From Amycolatopsis azurea DSM 43854 (GTDB lineage Bacteria; Actinomycetota; Actinomycetes; Mycobacteriales; Pseudonocardiaceae), in assembly GCF_001995215.1 (NCBI RefSeq), contig NZ_MUXN01000017.1, positions 62,001-126,000 on the forward strand: DNA of 64,000 bases, read 5' to 3'. The translations under genes and the position numbers were made by a program. Positions 54,483 to 63,327 of this stretch are shown here, piece after piece. The notes below the pieces were generated by a model. It was not told where the DNA came from. It worked only from the letters and a program-made list of their open reading frames with translations, and did not search any database. Positions within the stretch are counted from its first letter, which is position 1, and the number at the start of each line of letters is the position of its first letter.

Positions 54483-54893
54483 GTGGACATCTCCGCAGTG
54501 AAGGCCGCGGCCGCCGCCGCGGTCGACCAGATCGACGGGCTGCGCTGCTTCCCGTTCGTCCCGGACGCGATCAGCCCGCCGGCCTTTTTCGTCGCCGAGG
54601 TCGAGGTCGAGTACGACGCCACGTTCGGCCGCGGCATGGACACCGTCTACCTGACCTGTCGTCTGTTGGTGTCGCACGCGACCGACCGCACCGGGCAGGA
54701 GCAACTCGACGGCTACCTGCGCGGCGCGGGCCCGCGTTCGGTCAAGACCGTGCTCGAGGCTGACCCGTCGCTCGGCGGGGTGTGCGACGCCGTGCGGGTC
54801 CAGCGGGTATCGGGCTACGGCCTGTACGAGCACAACGGAAACCAGTTCTACGGCGCCGAGTGGCGCGTGCTGATCATCGGGCGGGGGGACTGA
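54483..54893 (+). CDS. Probable tail-terminator/completion protein
   Basis: 136 residues from GTG 54,483 with GAGAGGGGGAC upstream. The MDISAVKAAAAAAVDQIDGL helix and alternating strands (FFVAEVEVEYDATFGRGMDT) fit small head-tail closure or tail-terminator proteins found just before the tail-tube gene. Identity rests mostly on position. Confidence 0.6.
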   Translation: MDISAVKAAAAAAVDQIDGLRCFPFVPDAISPPAFFVAEVEVEYDATFGRGMDTVYLTCRLLVSHATDRTGQEQLDGYLRGAGPRSVKTVLEADPSLGGVCDAVRVQRVSGYGLYEHNGNQFYGAEWRVLIIGRGD

Positions 54894-54895
54894 AC

Positions 54896-55630
54896 GTGTC
54901 GCATTTCGTGCTGCTCAACTGCCGGTTGTTCACCGGCGGCGCCGACCTCACCGGCTCGGCGAACAAGCTCGAGCTGTCCGCCGAGGTGTCCGACGAGGAG
55001 CGGACGAACTTCGGTTCCGGGGGATGGAAAGAGGTCATCGGCGGACTGCGCGAGACCGAACTGTCGGGCGGGGGACAGTGGGAGGCGGGCGACCCCGGAC
55101 GGGTCGACGATGCCCGGTGGGCCGAACTCGGCGGACTCGGCCCGTGGACGGCATGCCCGGATACGGCGAGCCTTGGCAGCCTCGCCTATTTCACCTTGGC
55201 GATGTCGGGCAAGTACAAGCTCGGCGACCAGGTCGGCGCCGTCGCGCCGTGGGAAGGCGACGCCAAGGGATCGTGGCCGCTGGTCCGCGGGCAGATCGCG
55301 CACCCGCCCGGCACCGCCCGCACCGCGACCGGCACCGGTTCCGGGATCCAGCTCGGCGCCGTCCCCGCCGGAAAGCACCTGTACGCCGCGGCTCACATCC
55401 TGTCGATCGCGGGCACCGGGTCGCCGTCGATCACGCTCGGCATCGAGTCCGACGCCGACAACACGTTCGCCTCACCGTCCACGGTCGCGACGTTCGCGGC
55501 CGCCGATGCGCTCGGCGGGCAGATCGTCCGCGCACCGGGCCCGGCCGCCGACACCTGGTTCCGTCCGAAGTGGACCGTCACCGGCACCGGTCCGTCGTTC
55601 CTGTTCGTCGTTGCCCTCGGCATCGCCTGA
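54896..55630 (+). CDS. Tail-tube paralogue 1 with extra C-terminal domain
   Basis: 244 residues from GTG 54,896. The first 60 residues (FVLLNCRLFTGGADLTGSAN, then KLELSAEVSDEERTNFGSGG, then WKEVIGGLRE) match the start of the next gene's product closely. The remainder diverges and ends in a beta-rich domain (KHLYAAAHILSIAGTGSPSI). Probably a second tube protein or a decorated variant. Spacing and orientation place it in the tail operon. Confidence 0.7.
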   Translation: MSHFVLLNCRLFTGGADLTGSANKLELSAEVSDEERTNFGSGGWKEVIGGLRETELSGGGQWEAGDPGRVDDARWAELGGLGPWTACPDTASLGSLAYFTLAMSGKYKLGDQVGAVAPWEGDAKGSWPLVRGQIAHPPGTARTATGTGSGIQLGAVPAGKHLYAAAHILSIAGTGSPSITLGIESDADNTFASPSTVATFAAADALGGQIVRAPGPAADTWFRPKWTVTGTGPSFLFVVALGIA

Positions 55631-55650
55631 TTCTGCAAGGAGAAAACCCC

Positions 55651-56061
55651 ATGGCGCACATGGTGCTGCTCGCGTCGTTCCTGTCCCTCAACGGTGGCGA
55701 CGTGTCCGAACACACGAGCAAGGTCGAACTCTCGACCGAGGTCGCCGACGAGGACGTGACGACCTTCAAGTCGCTCGGCTGGAAAGAAGTCACCGGCGGA
55801 CTCAAAGAAGGATCGCTCGGCGCGACGTTCAAACAGGACATCGCCGCGGGCAAACTCGACGCGACCATGTGGCCGCTGTTCGGAACCCTGATCCCGTTCG
55901 AGGTACGGCTGTCCGACGCGCCGGTCGGCCCGAACAACCCGAAGTACACCGGAACCGTTCTGGTGAAGAAGTGGGCGCCGATCGCCGGGGCGGTCGGATC
56001 CGTCGCCGAGGTCGACGTCGAATGGCCGACCTCGGGACAGGTCTCTCGCGCGGTGTCGTAG
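55651..56061 (+). CDS. Tail-tube paralogue 2 (major tail protein)
   Basis: 136 residues, with strong AAGGAG before ATG 55,651. Residues such as KVELSTEVADEDVTTFKSLG and WKEVTGGLKEGSL align with paralogue 1. It forms a compact single tube domain, the more likely main tube subunit. Its strong ribosome binding site agrees with high expression. Confidence 0.78.
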   Translation: MAHMVLLASFLSLNGGDVSEHTSKVELSTEVADEDVTTFKSLGWKEVTGGLKEGSLGATFKQDIAAGKLDATMWPLFGTLIPFEVRLSDAPVGPNNPKYTGTVLVKKWAPIAGAVGSVAEVDVEWPTSGQVSRAVS

Positions 56062-56553
56062 ATGCCGGTCGACCTCGACCTGTCGGGCCCGGAGAAGCGG
56101 CTACGCGACATCGCACGGGCCCTGCGCACCGAAGAGGACGGCAAGCAGCTACGGAAGGAACTGGCGCGGAACCTGCGTACCGCGCTGCAACCCGCGCGGC
56201 AGCAGGCCCGCGCCGCGATCCGGTCGATGCCCGCGCAGACCAAGCACCCCGGCCGGTCGCTGCGGTCGGCGATCGCCTCGAAAATCCAAGTCGTCGCGAA
56301 GATGTCCGGCAAAACAGCCGGCGCCCGCGCCGTCACCAAGACCATCAAGCTCCGGGGCTTCACTCACGCTCCCCGGCGCACGAACTCCGCGGCCGGTTGG
56401 TCGCATCCGAACTGGAACCACGGCAGCACGTCCCACCAGGTCGGCAAGCCGGACTGGTTCGACGACGCCATGCGCGGCGCGGCGATGGACGCCCGCCGCC
56501 GTGTGGTCGACGCGATGGACGCCACCGCGCGCCGCCTCTCCCGAAAGGTGTGA
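56062..56553 (+). CDS. Minor tail/tail-completion protein (HK97 gp10-like)
   Basis: 163 residues, strongly basic, helical at the start (LSGPEKRLRDIARALRTEED) with an internal WSHPNWNHGSTSHQVGKPDW stretch. Length and composition fit gp10-type tail-completion proteins, but its position after rather than before the tube genes is unusual. Starts directly after the tube stop codon. Confidence 0.6.
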   Translation: MPVDLDLSGPEKRLRDIARALRTEEDGKQLRKELARNLRTALQPARQQARAAIRSMPAQTKHPGRSLRSAIASKIQVVAKMSGKTAGARAVTKTIKLRGFTHAPRRTNSAAGWSHPNWNHGSTSHQVGKPDWFDDAMRGAAMDARRRVVDAMDATARRLSRKV

Positions 56554-56558
56554 ACCCC

Positions 56559-57017
56559 ATGAAATTCGTCATCGCCTACAGCCCGGACAACGGGCCCGCG
56601 CAGCGGTACGACTTCGACGCCGACGACCTGCGGGTCGCCGCGGCCGAGGACCTCGAGCGCCGGTTCGAGGGCAGCCTCGACGAGTTGCAGCAGGCGCTGA
56701 TGTCCGGATCCGTCCGCGCGAAGCGGGTGGCGCTGTGGCACGTTCTGCGGCAGGAGCACAAGGAACTGCGCTACGACGACGTCGATTTTCGCGCGGGCGA
56801 GGTCGAGGTCGTCCTCGGCCGTGAACTGCTCGAGCAGCTGCACCAGGCCGCGCAGACCGCGACCGGTGTCCCGGAGGACAAGCGGCGCGCCGCGGTCGCC
56901 GCGCTCGAGGCCCACCTGAACCGGATCCCCGGCGACGGCGAGGAGGGCCAGGACGACGAGGTGCCCGCCCCGACGGGAAAAGCGCCATCGAAGAAAAAGG
57001 CCGCAAGTACTGCCTGA
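56559..57017 (+). CDS. Tail assembly chaperone, frame 0 product
   Basis: 152 residues from ATG 56,559. Acidic helical domain (DLERRFEGSLDELQQALMSG), followed by a Lys-rich tail. Located directly before the tape-measure gene where gpG-type chaperones are found. Contains the slippery heptamer GGGAAAA in the correct phase near its end; see the fusion feature. Confidence 0.85.
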   Translation: MKFVIAYSPDNGPAQRYDFDADDLRVAAAEDLERRFEGSLDELQQALMSGSVRAKRVALWHVLRQEHKELRYDDVDFRAGEVEVVLGRELLEQLHQAAQTATGVPEDKRRAAVAALEAHLNRIPGDGEEGQDDEVPAPTGKAPSKKKAASTA

Positions 57018-57130
57018 AGATCGCCGAGGTACTGCACATCCGCCCGTGGGAACTCGGGCTGTTGACGGTCTCGCAGTTCCACGCAGCGTGTGCGTACATC
57101 GATCAAATCATTGAGGCACAACAAAACTGA
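56559..57130 (+). CDS. Tail assembly chaperone fusion (gpG-gpT type) by -1 frameshift
   Basis: Shifting -1 at G GGA AAA (56,975-56,981) joins the first 141 residues to a 49-residue extension that reads IAEVLHIRPWELGLLTVSQF and ends YIDQIIEAQQN, stop at 57,128-57,130. The extension is plausible coding sequence with WEL and AYID motifs usual in second-part chaperones. It has no start of its own. Lambda uses GGGAAAG the same way to make gpGT. Confidence 0.82.
56975..56981 (+). other. Slippery heptamer GGGAAAA
   Basis: Matches X XXY YYZ in the reading phase (G GGA AAA). It lies 36 bases before the frame 0 stop. Confidence 0.82.
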
Positions 57131-57148
57131 ATAGCGGCAGGGGGTGTC

Positions 57149-59299
57149 ATGGCTTCCGATACGTCCCTGTTGTTCAACATCCTCGGACGTGACGGGGTGT
57201 CTTCCGTCTTCCGGGAGATCCGGCGGGAGGCACTCGTCACGGCGGGGGTCATGCGCACCGCGGGCGAGTACACCGCGGGCATGGCGCAGAGCAATGCGCA
57301 GAGCATCCTCGGTCTCAGCAAGAACCTGGCGATGTTCGGCGCGGCCGCGTCGGCCTCTGCGTTGGTCGCCGGTGGCGCGCTCGCCGCGGTGCCGTTGGCG
57401 TTCGCCGGTATCGGCGCCTTGGTGCTCAAGGAAAACGCCGTGGTCCAACAGGCGTTCTCGTCGCTTGGCTCGCACGTCAAGCAGGAGCTGACCAACCTTG
57501 CCGCGCCGCTGGTCCCGTACCTCAAGGGAATCGCCGGTGAACTGCGCGCCACCTTTGACGAACTCGCCCCGTCGATCGGCCACGCGTTCTCGGCCGTCGG
57601 CCCGTACATGGCCACCCTCACAGACGGGATCACAGGTCTTGCGTCGCAGGCCATGCCGGGGTTGCTGACCGCGATCACCGCGGCCGGACCGGTGTTCGAC
57701 GGGTTGGCGAACTTCCTGACCTCGCTGGGATATGGGGTCGGTCAGTTCATGGCGAACCTGTCGACCGCGTCCGCGGCCGTTGGTCAAGCGTTCTCGGCGC
57801 TCGGCCCGTTCCTGGGCGATCTGCTCGCCACGGTCGGCGCCGTGCTCGCCACGCTCGCCGAGGCGGGCGGCCCGATCCTCGCCGCCCTCCTGCCGATCAT
57901 CGGGTCGATTGTGGACGGTTTGGCGTCAGCGCTGATCCCGGTTCTTCAATCCCTGGGCCCGATTTTCGTTCAGGTCGCGACCGCGCTCGGTCCGCTCGCC
58001 GACGCGCTGATCGGCGCGTTCGCCGCGGCCGGACCTGCCGTGACCGAGATTTTTTCCCAGCTTGGCGAGGTGCTGACCGGCTCGCTGCTCCCGGCCGCGA
58101 CGCAGATCCTTCAGGCCGTAACCCCTTTGATACCAGCGTTTTTGTCGCTGCTGTCGCCGATCCTGCCGCTGGTGCCCGCCATCGCCGAGATCGCCGCTCA
58201 ACTCGCCGGTGCGCTCGCCCCGATCCTGGTGCAGCTGGTACCGATCGTCTCGCAGATCATGGGGCTGATCTCGCAGTTCGCAGCCGACACGCTGCGGCAG
58301 CTCGCCGCCGCGATCGTGCCGCTGCTGCCTACCCTGGGGCAGCTCGCCCAGACCTTGGGCTCTGCGATTCTCCAGATCCTTCAAGCGATCTCGCCCGTGC
58401 TCGGCGCGCTCATCGGCGCGTTCGTGCAGCTGCTACCACCCCTGGTCCAGCTGCTGCCCCCGATCGCCGAACTGGTCCTCGCGCTCACGCCGGTCATCAC
58501 GATGGTCGCCGAACTCGCCGCGTTCCTGATCAACTTGCTCGCGCCCGCGCTGACGTTCCTGGTGACCCACATCGTGCAGTTCCACGCGTTCAGCCTCGCG
58601 CTGCTCGGCGCTGTCGTGAAATTCGTCGTCGACGTTTTCGGCGGCGCGTGGGAGTGGGTGAAGGGTGCGACGTCTCGCGCCATCGACGGGATCGCCGCGG
58701 CCATCTCGTGGTTCGGTTCCCTGCCGGGCAAGATCTCCGGGTGGTTCGGTGAGGTCACCCGGTGGATCCGAACCCGCTGGGATGAAGCAGTGTCCTTTGT
58801 GGCCGGTATCCCCGGCCGGATCCTCGACGCGTTGGGCGATCTCGGCGGGCTGCTGGTCCGCGCCGGTCGCGCGATCATCGACGGTTTCCTGCGTGGCCTC
58901 AAAAACGCGTGGGGTGCCGTGACCGACTTCGTGGGCGGTATCGGCGATTGGATCGCCGCGCACAAGGGACCGTTGTCCTACGACCGGACACTGCTGGTTC
59001 CCGCCGGTGAGGCGATCATGCGCGGCTTTCACGATTCGTTGGTCGAGAACTTCGGTTTGGTGCAGGGGTTCGTGCGCACGATCGGCCCGTCCATCGCCGC
59101 CAGTGCGGGCGGGCTCGGCGGAACGCTCGGCGCCGGATACGGCCCGCCCGGTGGCGGACCGCCCGGCGCGGCCGCGGCCGCCGGCGGATCCGGTGGCCGG
59201 TCGCTGGTCCATATCGAGAACTACCACCCGCCCGCGAACGCCTCGCCCGGCGAGGTCGCGCGTGATCTCGACTGGTTTTCCAAGAGCGGGGGTTACTGA
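57149..59299 (+). CDS. Tape measure protein
   Basis: 716 residues. Very hydrophobic, with long Ala/Leu/Ile/Pro-rich helical stretches between residues 60 and 500, amphipathic repeats such as [20 protein letters not shown], and a C-terminal part with Gly-rich linker and [11 protein letters not shown]. Sets tail length and enters the host membrane during injection. Shorter than many actinophage tape measures, which suggests a short tail. Directly follows the chaperones and overlaps the distal tail gene by one base. Confidence 0.92.
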   Translation: MASDTSLLFNILGRDGVSSVFREIRREALVTAGVMRTAGEYTAGMAQSNAQSILGLSKNLAMFGAAASASALVAGGALAAVPLAFAGIGALVLKENAVVQQAFSSLGSHVKQELTNLAAPLVPYLKGIAGELRATFDELAPSIGHAFSAVGPYMATLTDGITGLASQAMPGLLTAITAAGPVFDGLANFLTSLGYGVGQFMANLSTASAAVGQAFSALGPFLGDLLATVGAVLATLAEAGGPILAALLPIIGSIVDGLASALIPVLQSLGPIFVQVATALGPLADALIGAFAAAGPAVTEIFSQLGEVLTGSLLPAATQILQAVTPLIPAFLSLLSPILPLVPAIAEIAAQLAGALAPILVQLVPIVSQIMGLISQFAADTLRQLAAAIVPLLPTLGQLAQTLGSAILQILQAISPVLGALIGAFVQLLPPLVQLLPPIAELVLALTPVITMVAELAAFLINLLAPALTFLVTHIVQFHAFSLALLGAVVKFVVDVFGGAWEWVKGATSRAIDGIAAAISWFGSLPGKISGWFGEVTRWIRTRWDEAVSFVAGIPGRILDALGDLGGLLVRAGRAIIDGFLRGLKNAWGAVTDFVGGIGDWIAAHKGPLSYDRTLLVPAGEAIMRGFHDSLVENFGLVQGFVRTIGPSIAASAGGLGGTLGAGYGPPGGGPPGAAAAAGGSGGRSLVHIENYHPPANASPGEVARDLDWFSKSGGY

Positions 59300-60186
59300 T
59301 GGCGGGCGAGTTGGTGACCCTCGACGGACAGGTCGAGTGGCGCGCGACGCTGCTCGGCACCGACACGACGTTCGGTACCACCGGAATCGCGGGATGGTGG
59401 GACCTGCCGGGGCAGCGAGGCGGAAACGTCCCGCTCCCCGGCTACCACGGGAGCTACCTCGGTCAGCTGCTCTCCACCGACCGCGAAGTCGTCTGGGAAT
59501 GGAAGTACCTCGGCGATCATCCCGGACTGCCGGCCGCGCTGGACACGCTGCGGCGGATCACCGCGCCGGGTGAGAACCCGGACAACGAGGCACTGGTGAT
59601 CCAGCTCGACGGGCGGCCCATGCGGGTCAACGCCCGCGTGAAGCGCCGGGCGATCCCAACTGACCTCATGTACGCGAACGTCGGCTACGTCGCCGGAGCG
59701 ATCGCGTGGGAGACCAACGACCCGCGGTTGTACGGCATCGCCGAGAAGACCGTCACTACCCGGCTCGCGGTGCCTGCCGCGGGCGGGCTCGACTTCGGTG
59801 GGGGCGGGCTCGACTTCCGGGCGGGCGGGCTGGACTTCGGTCCGGGCACGACCGGCGGGCAGGCCACCGCCACCAACGACGGGCACGTCCCCACGTGGCC
59901 GGTGCTCGAGGTCACCGGCCCGGTGCCCGGACCACAGATCATCTACAGCGGCCGGACGCTGCTATTCGATCCCGCGTGGACCGTCCTCGCCGGACAGACA
60001 CTGCGGATCGACACCGCGCCCGGTGCCCGCACCGTCGAGATCAACGGCGTTAGCGTGCGGCAACGGCTGTTCGTCGCGCAGTGGACACCGCTCGAGCCCG
60101 GTGTCGCAACCCGGATCCAGTTCACCGGCGGTGCCTACAACCCGGCCGCCGAACTCCGCGCCTACTGGCGCGACGCCTATCAGTAG
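59299..60186 (+). CDS. Distal tail/minor tail protein
   Basis: 295 residues. The N-terminal domain (GWWDLPGQRGGNVPLPGYHG, then YLGQLLSTDREVVWEWKYLG) is typical of siphophage distal-tail or phage minor-tail proteins. Then comes a GGLDF repeat three times (GGLDFGG, GGLDFRA, GGLDFGP; about residues 162-180), then a beta-sandwich domain. The GGLDF linker is a recurring feature of actinophage tail-tip proteins. Starts at ATG sharing a base with the upstream stop. Confidence 0.8.
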   Translation: MAGELVTLDGQVEWRATLLGTDTTFGTTGIAGWWDLPGQRGGNVPLPGYHGSYLGQLLSTDREVVWEWKYLGDHPGLPAALDTLRRITAPGENPDNEALVIQLDGRPMRVNARVKRRAIPTDLMYANVGYVAGAIAWETNDPRLYGIAEKTVTTRLAVPAAGGLDFGGGGLDFRAGGLDFGPGTTGGQATATNDGHVPTWPVLEVTGPVPGPQIIYSGRTLLFDPAWTVLAGQTLRIDTAPGARTVEINGVSVRQRLFVAQWTPLEPGVATRIQFTGGAYNPAAELRAYWRDAYQ

Positions 60187-60210
60187 AAAGGGATCGCACC
60201 TGAAGTGCAC

Positions 60211-60912
60211 TTAGTTAGATACCTTATGTAGTGACCCGTCGTAATCCCTATGCCACTGTGACTCTCCATCGGAAAACTCGCAGCTGACCGAAATGTAATG
60301 CGAGTTGAGCAGCACGCCTCTATGTGCTCGCACCTCTTTTCGGCGATTGTTTTCGTAGATCTTCTGGTTCCGGTGGACGGGGCTGGGCGGTTCTTTCTCA
60401 TTCAGATCCTTCGCGGATACGCCATTGACAAACTCGAGTAAGGCGTCTGTAGCAAGGGGTACTACCTCCGGTTCGCTCGTGGGTGCCAGTAGTGGCAACA
60501 CGACGAGGAGCAGAGTCTTATCCATGAAGCGGGCCGTAATTTTCACATTGTAAACGGGGAGAGAGCCCGCATTGTGGTAGCGGATTGAATACAGCCATAC
60601 GTCCGGCGGCATGTTGGCCACCCGATCAGATTCCGGCCATACGCCGAACTTGGATGCGTGCTCACGCTGACTCGCTTCCTCGAGCCTTCGGAGCTGCTCA
60701 GACTGGTTTCGGTTTGTTGCAATTGTCGCGGTCGCGGCTACAGCTGCGGCGCCCAATGCAAACACGGCAATGATCGCGCTCGCACCGGATGCCCACGCGG
60801 AGAACCAATCCGCTTTCTTGTCTTGCAGGATTCCCCATGTCACGACACCGGTGACGAGGAGCACGAGAACCCCCGCGCCTGCGAGTGCGGCGCGCTTCCA
60901 CCATTGAGTCAT
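60211..60912 (-). CDS. Reverse-oriented membrane protein, probable phage moron
   Basis: 233 residues. Two N-terminal hydrophobic helices (about residues 9-29 and 42-66) are followed by a coiled stretch (NQSEQLRRLEEASQREHASK) and a beta-rich soluble domain of about 140 residues. It is the only leftward gene inside the late operon and sits between two tail genes. A sample 60-base line within it (60,241-60,300) has 29 G+C, far below the tail genes. Reverse orientation, different composition and its own TATG-proximal start suggest a lysogenic-conversion cargo gene. Function unknown; membrane anchoring fits superinfection exclusion or defence. Confidence 0.7.
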   Translation of the reverse strand: MTQWWKRAALAGAGVLVLLVTGVVTWGILQDKKADWFSAWASGASAIIAVFALGAAAVAATATIATNRNQSEQLRRLEEASQREHASKFGVWPESDRVANMPPDVWLYSIRYHNAGSLPVYNVKITARFMDKTLLLVVLPLLAPTSEPEVVPLATDALLEFVNGVSAKDLNEKEPPSPVHRNQKIYENNRRKEVRAHRGVLLNSHYISVSCEFSDGESQWHRDYDGSLHKVSN

Positions 60913-60964
60913 AGGCCAACTATCCCCTGCCCACCCAAAAGTGTTACGAGAACGGAGGCCCTAC

Positions 60965-62173
60965 GTGGCTGAGCGTGATAGCTGGGCGACCATGAACGGC
61001 GCAACCCGCGTTCTTGACGCTGAGGATTCCCGAGTCGCGTTCGGCGCGCTGTTGCAGCCCGGCGCGACCGCGACTGCGAACAGTGTCGGGATTATCAACG
61101 CCGCCGGAACTCCGGGTCAGGTCGCGGCGACGTCGCCGACACCGGACGTCAGCGTGAAGGTGTCCGCGTTCCGCGCCGTGGTCCCGGCGACCCGTGGCAT
61201 GGGGCCGTACATCGCGACGCTCGACGGCGACAAGACACTCAACGTGCTGGGCACCGACCCTGCGGACCCGTCGAACGCGCGCCGTGACCTGATCATCGCC
61301 CGGCAGACCGACACCTACTACGGCGACGGGTCGACCGCGTACACCGTGATGCGGGTCAAGGGAGTCGCGACCGGCAGCCCGACGGATCCCGACCCGACGC
61401 AGGGCGGGGTTTACCCGGATTACCTGCTGCTGGCCCGGATCCGGATCGGCGCCGGGGCGACCGCGATCACCGGCGCGATGATCGACGACCTGCGGCCGCC
61501 GCGCGTGGTCGCCCTCGGCGGTGTCGTCCCGGTCGCGTCGGTGACCGAACGGAACGCGTTGCCGGCGGTTCCGGGGTTCACGGTGTACCGGCGCGACAAG
61601 GGATGGACCGAGGTCTACAACGGCACGTGGCAGTGCCAGGGCACCGTGACCACGGGCGCGCTCGCCGACATCACCCACCCGTTCACCGGGCAGCTCGCGA
61701 TCCTCACCACCGACAACGTGCTGTACCGGTGGACCGGGTCCGCGTGGGCAGGGACGGTCAGCCTGGTCGACGGCGCGACTCCGCGCGGCATCATCGCGTT
61801 CGGTGTCCACGTGGGATCGGGCACCATCACCACGACCGACGCGCTACAGACCGAGAGGGCAACGGGCAACGTGGTGAACGGCCGGTCTTACAGGATCACG
61901 CATGTGCGGAGTGAGGCGGGCGCCTCGAACATCCTGACGTTGGGCTACCGGTTCAAGGCAGGCGCCACGATCGATTTTGCGGGCAGCACGGTGTTCGAGT
62001 TCCACACCGACGCGCCGCCCGGCAGCTACCGCACCACGACGCGCGAGTCGTATTGGCGGGCGCCGTTCACCGGGCAAGTCACGTTCGGGGTGTCCGCGCG
62101 GGTCAACTCGGGAGTTGCGACCATCGACGAGTTTCGCGCGCGGCAGCTGATGATCGAGGACACGGGCCTCTGA
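60965..62173 (+). CDS. Minor tail/baseplate or fibre protein
   Basis: 402 residues from GTG 60,965 with ACGGAGG upstream. N-terminal domain with DTYYGDGSTAYTVMRVKG and a receptor- or fibre-like beta-rich C-terminal region (SYRITHVRSEAGASNILTLG). Typical of actinophage tail-tip genes after the distal tail gene. Exact role uncertain. Confidence 0.65.
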   Translation: MAERDSWATMNGATRVLDAEDSRVAFGALLQPGATATANSVGIINAAGTPGQVAATSPTPDVSVKVSAFRAVVPATRGMGPYIATLDGDKTLNVLGTDPADPSNARRDLIIARQTDTYYGDGSTAYTVMRVKGVATGSPTDPDPTQGGVYPDYLLLARIRIGAGATAITGAMIDDLRPPRVVALGGVVPVASVTERNALPAVPGFTVYRRDKGWTEVYNGTWQCQGTVTTGALADITHPFTGQLAILTTDNVLYRWTGSAWAGTVSLVDGATPRGIIAFGVHVGSGTITTTDALQTERATGNVVNGRSYRITHVRSEAGASNILTLGYRFKAGATIDFAGSTVFEFHTDAPPGSYRTTTRESYWRAPFTGQVTFGVSARVNSGVATIDEFRARQLMIEDTGL

Positions 62174-63312
62174 TGGCGGCACCGATCTACACCTACATGG
62201 TGCACGACCTGCTGACCAACGCCCCGCTCGCCGAACTGCCTTTGTCCGGGGTCGAGTATTCCAAGCGGCTCAACGACTCCGGGGCCGCGCGCGGGTCGTT
62301 CGCCGTCGAGTCGCGTACCAACCGGTTCCGGAAGGTGCGCGACCCGTACGACCTCACGATGCCCGGCCGCCGGTGCCTGTACATCTACCGCGACGACAAG
62401 CCGATGTGGGGCGGCATCATCTGGACCCGCCGCTACTCCTCGAGTTCGCGCACGGTGGAGATCGGCGCGGGGGACTGGTGGAGCTACTTCGATCACCGGA
62501 AAGTTTTGCCAATCCTGAGTTTCCCGGTGGCACCCGCCTACGACATCGCCGAGGCGCGCGTCACCTACACCGGCGATCAGAACCAGATCGCCCGCGCGCT
62601 GGTCAACCTCGCGCAGTCGCACGCCGGTGGGAACCTCGGCATCATCGGCGACACGTCGCTCTCGGAGATCAACCGTGTGCGGCAGTACGCCGGGTACGAA
62701 CTGCCCTGGACGGGTGAGGCGCTGCGGCAGCTCGCCGGGGTCGAGGGCGGATCCGACATGATGTTCGACACCGGCGGGCCCGACGCGAACGGCAGGCCCA
62801 CCCGGCTGTTTCGGCAGGGTGAGCCGTGGCTCGGTCAGCAAGGCTCGCCGTGGGTGTTCGAGTTCGGCGCGAACCTCCTGAGCTACACATGGCCGTCGGA
62901 CGCGACCCGGTACGCGTCCCGCGGTTTCGTCACCGGCGAGGGATCCAACGACGGAACCCTGATCGCCGTCGCCGAGGATCCCAGCCGCTACGCCGGCGGT
63001 TTCCCGCTCATCGAGTCCGAGACCGCCTACACCACCGTGTCGAACGTCGACACGTTGCAAGAGCACGCCGACGCCGATCTGTTCGCGTCGCGTCTCCCGG
63101 TGGTTCTGCCGGAACTCGAGGTCCGCGGCGACCGGTCGCCGATCGTCGGCGAATGGGGACTCGGCGACGACGCGCACGTGCTCATTGAGGACGACTTCGT
63201 GCCGATCGGGATCGACACCAGTCTGCGGATCATCGGCATGTCCATCTCGCCCGGCGAGGACCGGGAATCCGTCCGGATCACCTGCGGCCCGCTGCTCGAC
63301 GACGTCGCCTGA
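62173..63312 (+). CDS. Tail-tip protein (Gp37-like minor tail protein)
   Basis: 379 residues. YTYMVHDLLTNAPLAELPLS at the start, then KRLNDSGAARGSFAVES and WGGIIWTRRYSSSSRTVEIG, the pattern of siphophage tail-associated proteins of the ReqiPepy6 Gp37 type common in actinophages. Start ATG overlaps the preceding stop by one base. Confidence 0.75.
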   Translation: MAAPIYTYMVHDLLTNAPLAELPLSGVEYSKRLNDSGAARGSFAVESRTNRFRKVRDPYDLTMPGRRCLYIYRDDKPMWGGIIWTRRYSSSSRTVEIGAGDWWSYFDHRKVLPILSFPVAPAYDIAEARVTYTGDQNQIARALVNLAQSHAGGNLGIIGDTSLSEINRVRQYAGYELPWTGEALRQLAGVEGGSDMMFDTGGPDANGRPTRLFRQGEPWLGQQGSPWVFEFGANLLSYTWPSDATRYASRGFVTGEGSNDGTLIAVAEDPSRYAGGFPLIESETAYTTVSNVDTLQEHADADLFASRLPVVLPELEVRGDRSPIVGEWGLGDDAHVLIEDDFVPIGIDTSLRIIGMSISPGEDRESVRITCGPLLDDVA

Positions 63313-63327
63313 ACGAAGGGAATCACG

